Source: Stictocephala bisonia
Lineage: Eukaryota; Arthropoda; Insecta; Hemiptera; Membracidae
DNA length: 64,000 bases
Direction of reading: 5' to 3'
NCBI GenBank assembly: GCA_035578905.1
Contig: JAQJVL010000003.1
Span: 9,136,509-9,200,508, forward strand
Position 1 is the stretch's first letter, and each line of letters starts with the position of its first letter. A program made the translations under genes and the position numbers. Shown here in pieces: positions 25,418 to 37,669 of this stretch. The notes under the pieces are model-generated. The model saw only the letters and a list, made by a program, of their open reading frames with translations, had not been told where the DNA came from and made no database searches.

Positions 25418-26375
25418 ATATTACTTAAATATCAGTTGATATATTCAGGAACAGTATCAAATCATGTGCGGATAGTGACATTTGTTACAGCTGTTACATG
25501 AAGCACGCTAAATAGGTAATATATATGCCCAACTTTACCTTACAGTTTCCTCAAGAGTGTCACACATATTATAGGCTCCATATTGTTGTTCCACGTTATA
25601 CAACTTTGTAACTGTATCTCACTAGATAGTAACTATTAGTAAATAAGTTATTTACTTTTACGGGGAAAACGAGTGAAGATGAAGACGTTTAATGTGTGTA
25701 CAGTGATATAATGAATTTGAATTTAAACTCTACATGATTATAAATAAACAGTGACCTTTGGTGAGTAAATAACTAACTTGGTGCAAAAGTAAAAAGCTTA
25801 TGCAAGATAATTCAGGACCCATATTTCAAACTTGTAGTGTTCCCAAATATAGATTAGGTTTGTTCCCAGTAATTGGAGCTATATAAATTTCTTGGGGAAC
25901 AAAGTTTTTTTTTTAAAGAGTTAAACTGATAAACTTTCACTTAGTTCAGTATCAGCTATTTTTCAACAAACATAACTATCATAGTTAAATATTAACAGCA
26001 TATTTGTTTGTATTTATTAATATTTTTAGGCCTGGGTAAACTCTCAACTCCGTATCTGTAATTTAAATGTGTATATCACTGAATCAAATGCAAATTTAAA
26101 TAAATGTCACTTCCAAACAATAACATCAGGTACGTCCTTTGAACTGTAGATCTACTGTTGGAAATAGCTATACATTGATGATGAAAAAGGCAACGTTCTG
26201 CATTGTTAATTTTAAATAATTCTTATTAAAAAATGAGTAACACTGCTCAGTGTTCAAAGTAGTCATCAAAAAAATAATTGTATTCGATAAAACTTGGTCT
26301 TAGAACCAACTTCATGCCCGTGTTAATAAGAAACGCTGCAGGCAATTGTCTTTGAGACTGGAGAAATTTAATTAC

Positions 26376-26405
26376 CTGGATGACGTCACAATCCAGCTGT
26401 TTCAT
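26376..26405 (-). repeat. Third copy of the exon-like cassette
   Basis: Minus strand CAACAATG(A)AACAGCTGG to CCAGGTAATTA matches the pair at 1662-1811. Here the ATG-to-donor interval is 30 nt, not 32, and contains a CRE (TGACGTCA). The spacing change would shift the frame of any downstream exon. Confidence 0.4.
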
Positions 26406-27145
26406 TGTTGCTGTGACAAATAGGGTTGCCTTTTGGTAGAAATAACTACTTGGTTAAAGAAAATTTATGTTAAATAAATATCTTTATTCACCATTGATAG
26501 ATAAAAATAATCTAAATAGGCTTCGTCATTATAAATCTATACTTAAATTACTTAATATTACAATTCATCGTTACTCTAAAACTAAAAAAAAGGTTTGTTT
26601 TTTCTATATTAGCATAAGAAAAAATAGACAAAGGAAAAAGACAATACTAGCCTAGTATTCACTTATGGTGAATCCAGGCAGAGATTCATAAAGTCAGAAT
26701 AATTATAAATTATTCTAGATAAAAGAACATATTTTAACTTATTGCTAAACCTCAAGTACGAACCTCTCTCATGTTGTATATCGTTATAGATACTTATTAA
26801 AATTGTAAAATAGTTTAAACTTGTAAATACAGCATTCCATTGGGTGATGATGTAAAACAAAAATCTGACATGAGTTTATTATGCCCTTACGTAATTTAAA
26901 TGTCATATTGAGAAAAAAACTTACTTAAACATACTTTCAATAATAACTTAAATATGTAACAATTTAACATCCTAAATTATGTAACGAGGTAACTGATAAA
27001 TTAATTTTTGTATAGAAAAGTTTTATGGGTATGTAGAATATGCAACATAACATTGTAGAAAATAATAAGTTTTTTCTAAGTCCTCCCTTAGGTATTTTAT
27101 ATACACAGTTCCCATTGATTGTTTATCAGGGCATTTAATTAATCA

Positions 27146-27330
27146 TCCCCGCGTGGTGGTTCAGTGGTAAAAAACTTCCTACCAATGGAGTGCGAAGTAG
27201 AATTTTCGAATCCCAACGGAGCTAACTGCCAGAATTCCACTCGTTTCCGCACAGGCCGGTGGCCCTTGTGTATTGGCGACTGGAGTAAAGTAAACAAATG
27301 AAAAAACTGTTGCAAAAAATTTGCCAATGT
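27146..27330 (+). repeat. tRNA-derived SINE
   Basis: The head has a good pol III A box TGGTTCAGTGG (27157-27167) and, 46 nt on, a near-consensus B box TTTTCGAATCC (27203-27213). The start GCGTGGTGGTTCAGTGGTA is close to tRNA-Gly. A non-tRNA body follows (GGCCGGTGGCCCTTGTGTAT) and the anticodon-arm region does not look functional. Two minus-strand 61-62-codon frames here are artefacts of this element. Confidence 0.7.
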
Positions 27331-27701
27331 AATATTTGATAGAGTAATGTACTGTTAAAGGCAAATGTGCTCAATTCCACACTAATTTTTTTTAAGTTAT
27401 TGAAATGTATTTAGAACAGCCCCAATGCTATAGAAGTGGTTAAAAGGTATATAAAATATTATTACAAAAACCACATCACTGAAATTTTAGTGTATTATAA
27501 TGTGAAAAGTTGGTTTCAAGTCATTTTTAAGCAAACATAAAGTAGTCTATGTATGTATGCTGGTTTGGAAATTTATTTATGATAAGAGCTTTAGAAATTA
27601 TTTATATCATATGAAGGAAAGTAAATAGAACGTAGGGTAAGGTTGTTTTTATCGGGTGAAAGGTCTATGTCATATAAAGAGTTTCTTTTTATAATAATAC
27701 C

Positions 27702-27722
27702 CAATACAATACAATACAATAA
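27702..27722. repeat. (ACAAT)n microsatellite
   Basis: About four units of the pentamer. Confidence 0.8.
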
Positions 27723-27814
27723 AAGTGAACGCAACTACAATTATTTATAATATAAGTAAATACATACAAATATTATAATGATCGATTTCTGTAAGCCACG
27801 TTTTCCTTCCTCAG

Positions 27815-27863
27815 ACCAATGGGACTTGCGAAGGAATTCCCTCATGATTCTTTTGTAGATTGA
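27815..27863 (+). CDS. Possible terminal exon of an unidentified gene
   Basis: A strong 3' splice-site-like tract (TTTTCCTTCCTCAG, ending at 27814) precedes one leftover base and 15 codons reading Pro-Met-Gly-Leu-Ala-Lys-Glu-Phe-Pro-His-Asp-Ser-Phe-Val-Asp, then TGA at 27861-27863. The composition is protein-like and unlike the AT-biased background. Alternatively an unspliced 26-codon micro-ORF starts at ATG 27778 in another frame and ends at 27858. No upstream partner exon was found, no family is recognised, and chance remains likely. Confidence 0.2.
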
Positions 27864-28448
27864 TTATCATGATCTTTGTATATTTTGTATTTATATTTTA
27901 ATCAAAGTGTGCTATGCAGCGTTCATTTGTATTGTATTTTACGAGATAAACAGTTCAGTATTCAGTTTGACATGTACGATAAGATAAAAATTAAGTGCAA
28001 CAGCATATTTTACTCTTGTTTTCACCATTTAGAACAGTTTCCAGTTTAGAAGTTTTAAAAAATTTTATTTTGTCATGTTCATGTTTGGTTGAGGATAAAC
28101 AAATACAGATCATCTCATAAGTCTGTGCTACGGTGACTTAAATAGACCTTACTTTCTGACCATTTTCAGGGTTGATGGACAATTGGAACTATACAACCAA
28201 GAACGAGTCTCTGAACCTCCTTCGTCAAGCAATAATTTCTGTGAGATTGAGAAAGATGTTACTGTTATTACAATTCATATATCATTCCAGTAATAAAAGG
28301 TTCTTGGTATTATAACTCAGACGTTATATTACCCAATACTAACGTAAAATATAATCAGATAAATTAGGTGCTTGATAAAAATAAAAAAAGGAAATTTTGG
28401 TGTAATTTAAGTCATAACACCCACATTATGTCTAGGTGCAGTTGTTTA

Positions 28449-28916
28449 TACAGTGTGGAAAAAATATGGAAACGCTCTCACAACGTTATTTTTTGTACAG
28501 ATACAGAATTTGATCATTCTATACATAATTTTGTTTACAATTGTGTTCCTTTAAGTATAATTTCTTATCAGAATAATTTACTTGAAACTGTTAAATATTA
28601 AAGAAATAATATTGTTCAAATTAGTTACTTTGAAATTCAAATGACCACTACACTGGACAGGATAAACCATTTGAATTACGGTTTGCGAAAATTAATTTCT
28701 CGTGAATAGACCTATCATTTGATACCAAACTCGACCTATGTTTACATTAAACATTTTCGTTCGACTCCTTGTGGGCTGTTCCCCTGGATATATTAAATGT
28801 CACTAATGGCGTCAAATAGTATTTTCTTTGTAATTAAGATCGTGTACAGATTTTTCTTTTACAAGTGAAGTCATACAAAAGTTGTGAAAGCGTTTCCATA
28901 TTTTATCCACCCTGTA
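28449..28916. mobile_element. 468-bp Tc1/mariner-type MITE
   Basis: The ends are TACAGTGTGG (left) and CCACCCTGTA (right), within imperfect terminal inverted repeats of about 38 bp that share AATATGGAAACGC. TA dinucleotides flank both ends (28447-28448, 28917-28918), the target-site duplication expected for Tc1/mariner. There is no transposase coding capacity; a 77-codon frame at 28368-28601 crosses the left end and is spurious. Confidence 0.85.
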
Positions 28917-29564
28917 TATGATCATACAATACTACAATATATTCAAACAACAAAAATGTAAGGATGCATTAGGATGACCACATTCAAAAACAAATAAATG
29001 TTACATCACTCTCTGTAAAATATGTCGCTTCTTTTAATCTCAATTAAATCAGAATATTACCTTTTTTAATATAGACGACTCTTCATATCGCATTTAATTT
29101 TGTATTATATCAAAAGGTAACTAAAAGTAAGTTGTCATAAGCCTATTTAACATAAATTCCCTTCCATTGTTACAAATATCACACTGTGAAATCAGATGAA
29201 GACTGCTGCTGTCCTTGTTCTATGTGACAGCCATCAGAGACTGTTTCTTAGCCATTGTTGCCAACTGTCATAATGTGTGATTCACGACTCCCTTGGACTC
29301 CAATTTCTCCGACGTCAGATTTGTTATTGTGTTTTTGTTGTACTCGTACTGTTTCTGGGGAGTTGTAGTTTTGTAATTCTTTGGTTTCTTATCACTTGTA
29401 TTTTTTCTCGCATTATACTATTTAATATTTTACAAACATCGATAAAAATTTAACCATTATAAATAACGAATTTAAGTTTAAATTAATTGTTTATATTGTA
29501 GAATAGAAAACAAGCAAAAATAGAATTCTATTGTAGTTTATTCTGAATTCATGTCTTCTATTCA

Positions 29565-29755
29565 CTTCAATTATTTTCTATTATATCATATTCTATTAAA
29601 TATAATAATATTCTACTATATCCTACTCTATCATATTCTATTCTACCGTAGCCTACTCTACCCAGTCGTACTTTATCCTATCCTACTCTATACTATTTTT
29701 TCCTATCATATTCTACTTTGTTCTATTTTGTTCTATTCTACTCTATTCTGTATCA
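29565..29755. repeat. Degenerate (TTCTA/TCCTA)n pentamer repeat
   Basis: About 190 bp of imperfect pyrimidine-rich pentamers. The 69-codon plus-strand frame across it (Tyr/Leu/Ile/Phe-rich) is a by-product. Confidence 0.9.
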
Positions 29756-30307
29756 AATAGGACTGACACCAAATGTATAACTTCAACCCAACGACAAAGA
29801 CCAAACAAGAAGATACGAGTATAACGTATCAAAAGTGTATTTTCGGTTTGATTATTGCTTAAGGCAAAAAATTAAATGAAATCTCTACAATTAAAAAATG
29901 TACACGTGGTATAAATTAAACCGTTATATGATTGCTTAATAATGTAGAATAGAGCAATCATTATTTAACTTGAGTCAAAGTCATAATTATTTAAGTTACT
30001 TATATGACAAATGTATCTTTAAATGCATGTTTTAGTACAAAAATGCATACAACATAATCATCAGTTTGTGAATCTACTCATTGAATTATCGAATTTTTAA
30101 TCTCTTGATATATAAACCATTATTACTAAGGAATTTATATAGTTATTACTCTTACTGATCAACAAACATAATCATCTTGATTGGAATATTAGTTATAAAT
30201 ATGCCTCATTTAACTTGTATTATATGAAATAATTTTATTTGTTGTTTCTAATTAATTTAAAGCTTAAATTGAACTAATTAGAGCCCGATTAAAATAACCA
30301 ACTTTTT

Positions 30308-30735
30308 AGTGTTCCCTGGAGTTTTTAGCTGCATCAGTCAGGAACTCGTGACAATGTTTCAAGTTGATTGATAGATTGATTTTCATCACAACCCTCAAGC
30401 CTGCCCCCCCCCCCTTACAAACGTTGTCTGTGTCCCTGGGATGTATGGATTTGAACTGTTTCAGCCATGGTGGGTTGATTTTCACTTGACTCCTTTGCCC
30501 CTCCTCCCCTCACAAACGTTGCCTGTGTCCCCTGGGATGTGTGGGTTTGAGCTGTTTCAGCCATGGTGGGTTGATTTTCACTTGACCCCTTTGCCTTCCT
30601 CCTCTCATAAACGTTGTCTGTGTTCCCTGGGATGTGTAGGTTTGATGTGCTATGCCAGGAGCCCGTGACAATGTGTCAGGTTGAGTGATGAGTTAATTTC
30701 ACCTGCCAACCCCCCAGATCCTCGCCCCACAAACA
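30308..30735. repeat. 95-bp tandem repeat with G/C-richer units
   Basis: Anchors ACGTTG(T/C)CTGTG at 30421, 30516 and 30611 give an exact 95-bp period. Degenerate flanking units carry CTCGTGACAATG / CCCGTGACAATG. Includes C-runs near 30403-30413. A plus-strand 75-codon frame simply repeats Phe-Glu-Leu-Phe-Gln-Pro-Trp-Trp and is not credible as a gene. Confidence 0.9.
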
Positions 30736-33000
30736 GATATAACCACCCTAGGTAGCTCATTCTCTTCTTTTATTCACGTAAATTAAAACTATTTGTCACC
30801 TAGAGTGCTAGATCCCTAGGTGAAATTGACATTTTGTATTTTTTAATATTCTTAAGTGGAATAATTAAAAATTGTTCAAACACCGAAAAGCTTAAGAGTT
30901 TTTTTTTTTTTTTATATATATCTAGTACTTTTAAATTTTAATTTGTATTATAAAAATTTAAATGTATAAAAAATGTAAGGAAGACTAAACAACTATTGAT
31001 ATGACAATCTAACTAGTAATATACTGTATTGAATCGTCTTATAATTTAATTATAGGGTAAGGTCCTAATATTTGTATAATATGTGATGTAGTTTTTTAAC
31101 TAATCAAAATATAGTGGCAATGTCTTTATTTTAGGAGGAAAATGTAATGGGTATAGTATTTTTTTACTATGTTAGACATTTTTGTTGTTAGTTTCTGTTT
31201 TGTAAATATATTTATCTTACTTATAGTACAAAGAGGCTTATTTTTACTTGTTTTAAAAACTTTCAACAATTACAAAAGCAACATTTTCAAACTCTAACAT
31301 GTGTTTTCTTTATTTATTTTATCAATTTTAACAAGAAAAATGTTACACAAATGTTAACATAAGTATTTTACACAAATGTGTTAACGTGTAGTTTGCTAAT
31401 GACACATCATGGTGTATTCAGTTCAGAGGTTGGTAAGACTGATAATACTCGTGTCCGGCTGGCGTTGTCTTGTCTATAAAACTCCCTATTCAATTTCGAG
31501 TGTTGTGCCCTAGCTGTCTAATAGGCCGACACTTTCAGCAACTTGACCCCCTCCAAGGCGATCTTGCCACATATAGTGTGCATTATTCTTTCAATGATTT
31601 TTTTTTCTTACACTCCTCTTTTATCAAATTTCATAAAATCTTATAATTAAATCATACTAAGGTTGGACAAATGTCTGGAATATATTTATTAATTTCAAAA
31701 CAATTAAATGAAAAATTTGATGAAAATATGCAGTTATATACACGTCCCCACACTAAGAATTTCGAAAAAGTTTACTTGTTTTTCACATAGCCATGTGATG
31801 GCCCATGCAGGAAGTCTTAAAAATTTTAAATGTAAGCCTACCTCGAGATATACCTCATTTTAAAAGTATTTGTTTGTAAAACGCAATAATCCAACCCTGA
31901 GGTCAAAAAGATGAACCAGTCAGACAATACAGCCACTCATGGATTTTAATGTCAGGGTTGGGAAAAAGTCTGGATTGTATTTATTAATTTAGAAACTATT
32001 AAAAGAAAAGTAATAAAACTTTGTAGTCGCTTTCTTATGCCCGCAGTGAACACCTCAGTAGCAGTTATAAATATATTATAACTAATGTACATTTTGATAC
32101 TTAAATTTGACAGGAAATCAATGTAATATTAATATTTTAATAACATGACTTCGATCTCATGTTTAATTTATATTACTGTTTTTTTAATTATAAATGGTAG
32201 CTGACAAGAAACCATACGTTATATATATACATACAGCTGTCTAGAAAATACTCTGTTCTGTTGTGATTCTGGAATCCTAACAAGGCGTCTGTTTCAGCCA
32301 CTTATTCCCCCTTCCGAAAGATCCTTGTCACTTAAAGTAGAGGGTTGAGCTGCTCTAGAGGAGACTTTGTTTTGTAGATAAAAAAAGTGTTTGTTTTGTA
32401 CATAAAAAGTGAAGGTAAAATTTCTACAGACAATAATCATAATTAAAGTATCCACAGTTGGTAGACCCCGAGGGTTTACAGCAATTTATGTCCAGTTATT
32501 GTGCTGATTATTTTTTGTTATTTTAGAATTTCATATACTACAAAGTTATTAGCGTATATTAAATGTAATAAGGATCATTTCTCCATAGTAAAATGCAATT
32601 TTCCAACTTAAAAACATCACTCAAGTATGAAAGTTTGAGATATTTGCACATAATTAGTACACACAAGTATATATATATATATTATATCAATAATACTTTT
32701 AATTTTTTTTTACCTGAAATAGTTTTTTATTATCTTTTTTTACTGTATGCCAACTTGCAAAAGGAGACATTTTTCGTTCCTCCTACTGTTTATTTTTTTA
32801 ATTGAGTTTTCCATAGTAGATCTGTTGCTGGAAATGCCCCGTAATTGTTTTTATTTTACTCTTTTAGTTGTGAATAACATTTGGATTATTTTGGTACTGT
32901 ACTTTGATTTTTGTGTTACATGTTGTTTACCATAAACAACATGTAATCTTTTTTTATAATTGTCCAGTTTGGTGTTGTTACAGGTTTTTTTACGAGGAGG
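30736..33000. other. AT-rich DNA with one GC-richer island, no supported gene
   Basis: Two related segments (31665-31770 and 31955-32050; GGTTGGxxAAxxGTCTGGA then TTTATTAATTT) look like a diverged direct repeat about 285 bp apart. A higher-GC patch at 31430-31570 has no long frame. Frames at 32593 and 32747 are AT-rich and not called. Confidence 0.45.
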
Positions 33001-33189
33001 TAAGTGTCTATTTACGAATGAGGGGTGGTATTCAGTTAACTAAACTATCCACTAAAAAAACAAACCGCTCTTCTGCTTATATTAGCCTGGAACCGTTTAT
33101 CACATTATTTCGGGCAAGGTCTAAATCTGCCTTTTTTCCCCCGAAGTGCGTCCTAAACATACTGGGCTACACGTTTCTAGGTGTCTTAC

Positions 33190-33257
33190 CTCGGAGCATG
33201 CCACCTATTACATGATCCGGGTCGAAGTAATGGATATCCACAGTCAGAGCGACTCTT
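33190..33257 (-). CDS. Possible internal exon, unidentified
   Basis: On the minus strand a 68-nt segment sits between an acceptor-like CCCTTAG and a strong donor AG|GTAAGAC. It is open in two frames. One reads Arg-Val-Ala-Leu-Thr-Val-Asp-Ile-His-Tyr-Phe-Asp-Pro-Asp-His-Val; the other is Cys-containing (Asp-Cys-Gly-Tyr-Pro). The patch is richer in G+C and CpG than its surroundings. The plus strand is also open here (33146-33328), so direction is uncertain. It may be an old transposon fragment. No family recognised. Confidence 0.18.
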
Positions 33258-33490
33258 CTAAGGGCCCAAGGTCACACCGGAAAAAAAGTGTGTACCATGC
33301 ACTCCCCCCCCCCACACTGTCCATATAGTAGTGTTATTAATGTTCAATGTTAAGCTAGTGCAAACATTAAAGAAACAATCGCAATAAGAGAACTTTATCA
33401 AGGAATTATGAACGTCACTTTATTCGACGTGCATTAAATATCTTTTTATAATGTTGATGAGAATTTAAAAAAAACTAAAAATGTTGGAAG

Positions 33491-33820
33491 ATGAATATCA
33501 AGTCCGAAAATATTACAGGAATGAAATTTCAAGCCATAGAGATAAACAAACATCTCAGTTGCAGAGTGCGCCGTGCTTGGAATTTCATAAGGTTATCCAA
33601 GGAAGCCGAATCGGATCTACATAACAATGGCCGCCCCAACAATGTCTACTCCAGATGTTCCCCAATAAAGTCTCGTCACAGTAAAGAAGGCGAGTGTCAC
33701 TTCGTTCCTTGTTCGATCGAATGCCTGTTTGTTACCGGCACAATTCATCTTCTGTCACGTATTCAATTTGACACACAGTCTTGTTCCGGGCTCTTTGAAC
33801 AAAACAAACAGTTCTTTTAG
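33491..33820 (+). CDS. 109-codon ORF in a CpG-richer patch, unidentified
   Basis: Complete frame of 109 codons with mixed composition, including several Cys and charged residues, in sequence clearly richer in CpG than the flanks. No domain, signal peptide or membrane segment is recognisable. The minus strand has two substantial open stretches over the same DNA, one ending in Gly-Ala-Ala-Ile-Val-Met then TAG, so the openness may reflect base composition. It could be a 5' exon or promoter region, or an old transposon remnant. The ATG context is weak (AAGATGAA). Confidence 0.2.
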   Translation: MNIKSENITGMKFQAIEINKHLSCRVRRAWNFIRLSKEAESDLHNNGRPNNVYSRCSPIKSRHSKEGECHFVPCSIECLFVTGTIHLLSRIQFDTQSCSGLFEQNKQFF

Positions 33821-33884
33821 GTTATTCCGTACTTTATCTCCATCAGTCTCGGGTAACATAGAACGCAATACGAAAGTTAACTTA

Positions 33885-34330
33885 CGTAACGACGTAGTGA
33901 TGTAACCCAGCTACTTGGGAGCATATTAATTGATTGTTTTTCATTAATAATTAGTGAGACACCTATTGTCAATATATGGCCGAAAATGAAAGGCGAATGA
34001 GTGTGATAAGTGTTGATGAATGAGTGTATTCATTGTTACTAACTATGGTCGACTTTGACACAACTAAAGTGACCATGTTGGGTGGCTACCAGCGTTTGGA
34101 TGGTGCCTAGGGAAGACAAGGAGTATCAGGCTCGTCAGTTAGCTAAAATTATACCAATATTACAAGGTTTGAATTCCATGCTAAACTATTTATCGTATAT
34201 TTGCCTTGGCCATTTATTAAGGCTCTTTATAAACAATAGTAAACCTGACTTAGTAACAACGACTAAACTCGTTCAGCTAAACTTACAGAACTCATCCACC
34301 ATCTATATTATCCTCATTTTTATGTTATGA
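33885..34330 (+). repeat. Rearranged copy of the window's SINE-like family
   Basis: GTAACCCAGCTACTTGG at about 33902 matches the head of the copy at 37485. A short inverted piece (33985-34040) is the reverse complement of the family's 3' end. From about 34070 the body resumes forward (GTATCAGGCTCGTCAGTTAG through TTAGTAACAACGACTA). An 82-codon frame at 34082-34330 lies inside and is not a gene. Confidence 0.65.
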
Positions 34331-35108
34331 TACTATTCACGTCTTATTAATAAATAAATAACGTACCAGTTACGTTGTAAATGTTACCACCAAGTAACAG
34401 TTCTACTGAATAAATTAAAGACAATTTTTGACATGGTATAATATTTTTCTCAATGAAATCATAGTGTTCTTTAAATGTTATCAATAATCTTAAATATACA
34501 TTAAAATGTCAATTTGTATTTATATATTGGTTGCTTACCTTTATATTACTGTCGTTATAACTATGCATTCTCATAGTTATGGTCTCATTATATACGTCAA
34601 GTATTATTATTGTTGTTGTTGTTCTTGGTCCAGATTACAGTAAATTATTATTATCTGCTTTTGTTATTGTTACCCTATATTTATTATTTTGAGCAAACTT
34701 AGATCTGTATGTTTGTTCATCAGGGTATTCGTTCATTATTTGCCACATCACCATCTGGGAGCTGAACATAGTTTATTAGACATTTCATTATACTCATCAT
34801 TTTACTGTTTACTTGTCGACATTATTGTTTTGTGTCATCTTAAGGCTTCATTGAACTGCCCGAAATAATTTAATTTGTATAGAACTCAGTATAATCCATT
34901 AAATAATACAAACTGGTTATTCCGTTGCCGGAAGTAAAAATATGCCTCTTCAAAATTGCTTTTAGTAGTATTTAAATAAAATAAGGCATATTAAAAATAG
35001 CATTATTGTTAAATGTTGATTCACGTGAAATATTCAGATTACAAAATAAATACCTCATTACAATAAAACAGTACAGTGTTTAAAAAGACAATCAATATGA
35101 GTATGTTT

Positions 35109-36790
35109 AATATTCTAAACGTTACGGATTTTTAAGTCTCTATTCTGATTATATAGTCTGTATTCCAATGTTAACCTTCTATATTATTTCTAGACCACGA
35201 TAGACACCTTTCCCATACTTCTAAAGATTTCATCTTAGGTTATCTTTGGTATTCAAAGCATTACGGATATTTCAGCCCCTACTCAGATTGTGTGATCTGT
35301 ATACAAGTCTGAACCATCTACATAATATCTTACATCATGACAGTAACCTTTCCCATACATCTTACACATTTCCTTTTAGGTTATGTTTGGTATTCAAAGC
35401 ATTACGGATGTTCAGCCCCTACTCAGATTGTGTGATCTGTATTGAAGTGTGAACCATCTACATAACATCTTTACATCACAACAGACGCTTTTGCCATACA
35501 TCTTAAACATTTCCTTTTAGGTTATCTTTGGTATTCAAAGCATTACGGATGTTTCAGCACCTACTCAGATTGGGTGATCTGTATTCAAGTGTGAACGATC
35601 CACATAATATTGTTACATCACGACAGATACTTTTGTCATACAGCTGAAAGACTTCCTCTTAGGTTATGTTTGGTATTCAAAGCATTACGGATGTTTCAGC
35701 CCCTACTCAGATTGTGTGATCTGTATTCAAGTGTGAACCATCTACATAACATCTTTACATCACAACAGACGCTTTTGCCATACATCTTAAACATTTCCTT
35801 TTAGGTTATCTTTGGTATTCAAAGCATTACGGATGTTTCAACCCCTACTCATATTGTGTGATCCGTATTCAAGTGTGAACGATCTACATAATATTGTTAC
35901 ATCACGACAGATGCTTTTGTCATACAGCTGAAAGACTTCCTCTTAGGTTATCTTTGGTATTCAAAGCATTACGGATGTTTCAACCCCTACTCATATTGTG
36001 TGATCCGTATTCAAGTGTGAACGATCTACATAATATTGTTACATCACGACAGATGCTTTTGTCATACAGCTGAAAGACTTCCTCTTAGGTTATCTTTGGT
36101 ATTCAAAGCATTACGGATGTTTCAACCCCTACTCATATTGTGTGATCCGTATTCAAGTGTGAACGATCTACATAATATTGTTACATCACGACAGATGCTT
36201 TTGTCATACAGCTGAAAGACTTCCTCTTAGGTTATCTTTGGTATTCAAAGCATTACGGATGTTTCAACCCCTACTCATATTGTGTGATCCGTATTCAAGT
36301 GTGAACGATCTACATAATATTGTTACATCACGACAGATGCTTTTGTCATACAGCTGAAAGACTTCCTCTTAGGTTATCTTTGGTATTCAAAGCATTACGG
36401 ATGTTTCAGCCCCCTACTCATATTGTGTGATCCGTATTCAAGTGTGAACGATCTACATAATATTGTTAAATCATGACAGATGCTTTTGTCATACAGCTGA
36501 AAGACTTCCTCTTAGGTTATCTTTGGTATTCAAAGCATTACGGATGTTTCAGCCCCCTACTCATATTGTGTGATCTGTATTCAAGTGTGAACGATCTACA
36601 TAATATTGTTACATCACAACAGACGCTTTTGCCATACATCTTAAACATTTCCTTTTAGGTTATCTTTGGTATTCAAAGCATTACGGATGTTTCAACCCCT
36701 ACTCATATTGTGTGATCCGTATTCAAGTGTGAACCATCCACATGATGTCTTCACACATTGACTGATGTCTTTCTCTTATCTGAACGAGTT
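35109..36790. repeat. 142-bp satellite array, about 12 units
   Basis: ATTCAAAGCATTACGG recurs at 35251, 35392, 35533, 35675, 35817, 35959, 36101, 36243, 36385, 36528 and 36671, with periods of 141-143 bp. A diverged unit precedes and a decaying one follows. Two sub-types alternate: CCATACATCTTAAACATTTC and TCATACAGCTGAAAGACTTC. Units from 35817 to about 36380 are almost identical, implying recent unequal exchange. Short frames at 35246, 35610 and 36473 come from this array. Confidence 0.96.
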
Positions 36791-37484
36791 TCTTCCAGAA
36801 TGTTTGTAAATGTTATATGAATCACTACTCGTCATTTATACCATATTAAGAAGCTGGAAAAACCAGTAGCAGTAATTTTAGTGATAATGATCTCCTAAAA
36901 TATTATTTTTTTCAATTAACTAGCTTCCAACTTTTTTTGGGCCTTTATTATATAGGTCTGAATTTGAATTTTTATTCTTTCTTGACTACTCAGGCCAACT
37001 TATTATTTGTTTACTGACATAATTATAACATTAGATAAGTTTCTCATGCTGTGTAAAATTAATAATATTATGTACCTAAAACGTTTTATAAAAGTAATAA
37101 AATATTGATATTCATAAATGGTTATATATGATATAACTATGATATTAACACCATATTCGAACCCTGTAATACATTTTTTTTAAGCCTGGAAAGAAATGTT
37201 TGTCTGGAAGTTAATTGTGTGAAATATTTACCCCAATCTGTAAATAATTTCCTAAATCAAAGATAAGAGAATTCAATGCACGTTGTAATTAGTAATTCTC
37301 ATACAACAATGACAAAAACACAAGTTTATCATTGAGCTCACTAAGGTTACTAGTCCAGGCACATTCTCTATAGATAGTTTATTTAAAGTCAAACGAATGC
37401 CAAAATACTTTACACCATATTTCTGTTAGTAAACGAAAATAAGTATAGATTTTGTTACCAAATTACACTGGGTTGTTTTTGTGA

Positions 37485-37665
37485 ATATCGGCACTGGTGG
37501 CACAGTGCTGTAACCCAGCTACTTGGAGACCAAGTGTTGAGGAGATTGTAGAGGATAGGTTCTATGCTCGGTCCTATTAATACCGACACGGCATTCGCTC
37601 AAAGGTTGCTATCGACGTGCCATAAGTCTGGGGCGTTTATGTTCAATGGTAGTCAAGGTTCAGAT
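37485..37665 (+). repeat. SINE-like copy, 5' half, with tRNA-like head
   Basis: Begins GGCACTGGTGGCACAGTGCT (A-box-like) and continues through GTAACCCAGCTACTTGGAGA and GATAGGTTCTATGCTCGGTC to TAGTCAAGGTTCAGATGTTG. The 3' half is missing. Confidence 0.7.
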
Positions 37666-37669
37666 GTTG

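Noticed and set aside
27139..27364. Two 61-62-codon minus-strand frames
   Set aside because: Antisense to the tRNA-derived SINE.
29179..29400. Short signal-peptide-like start (Met-Lys-Thr-Ala-Ala-Val-Leu-Val-Leu-Cys, ATG 29196) and an antisense 40-codon open stretch
   Set aside because: Both strands open over about 100 bp, no splice support and a length expected by chance; too weak to call.
30441..30668. Frame repeating Phe-Glu-Leu-Phe-Gln-Pro-Trp-Trp
   Set aside because: By-product of the 95-bp tandem repeat; the flanking degenerate units do not keep the frame.
35109..36790. CRISPR-like array
   Set aside because: Units are contiguous 142-bp satellite copies without unique spacers, in eukaryotic DNA; the same applies to all the other arrays.
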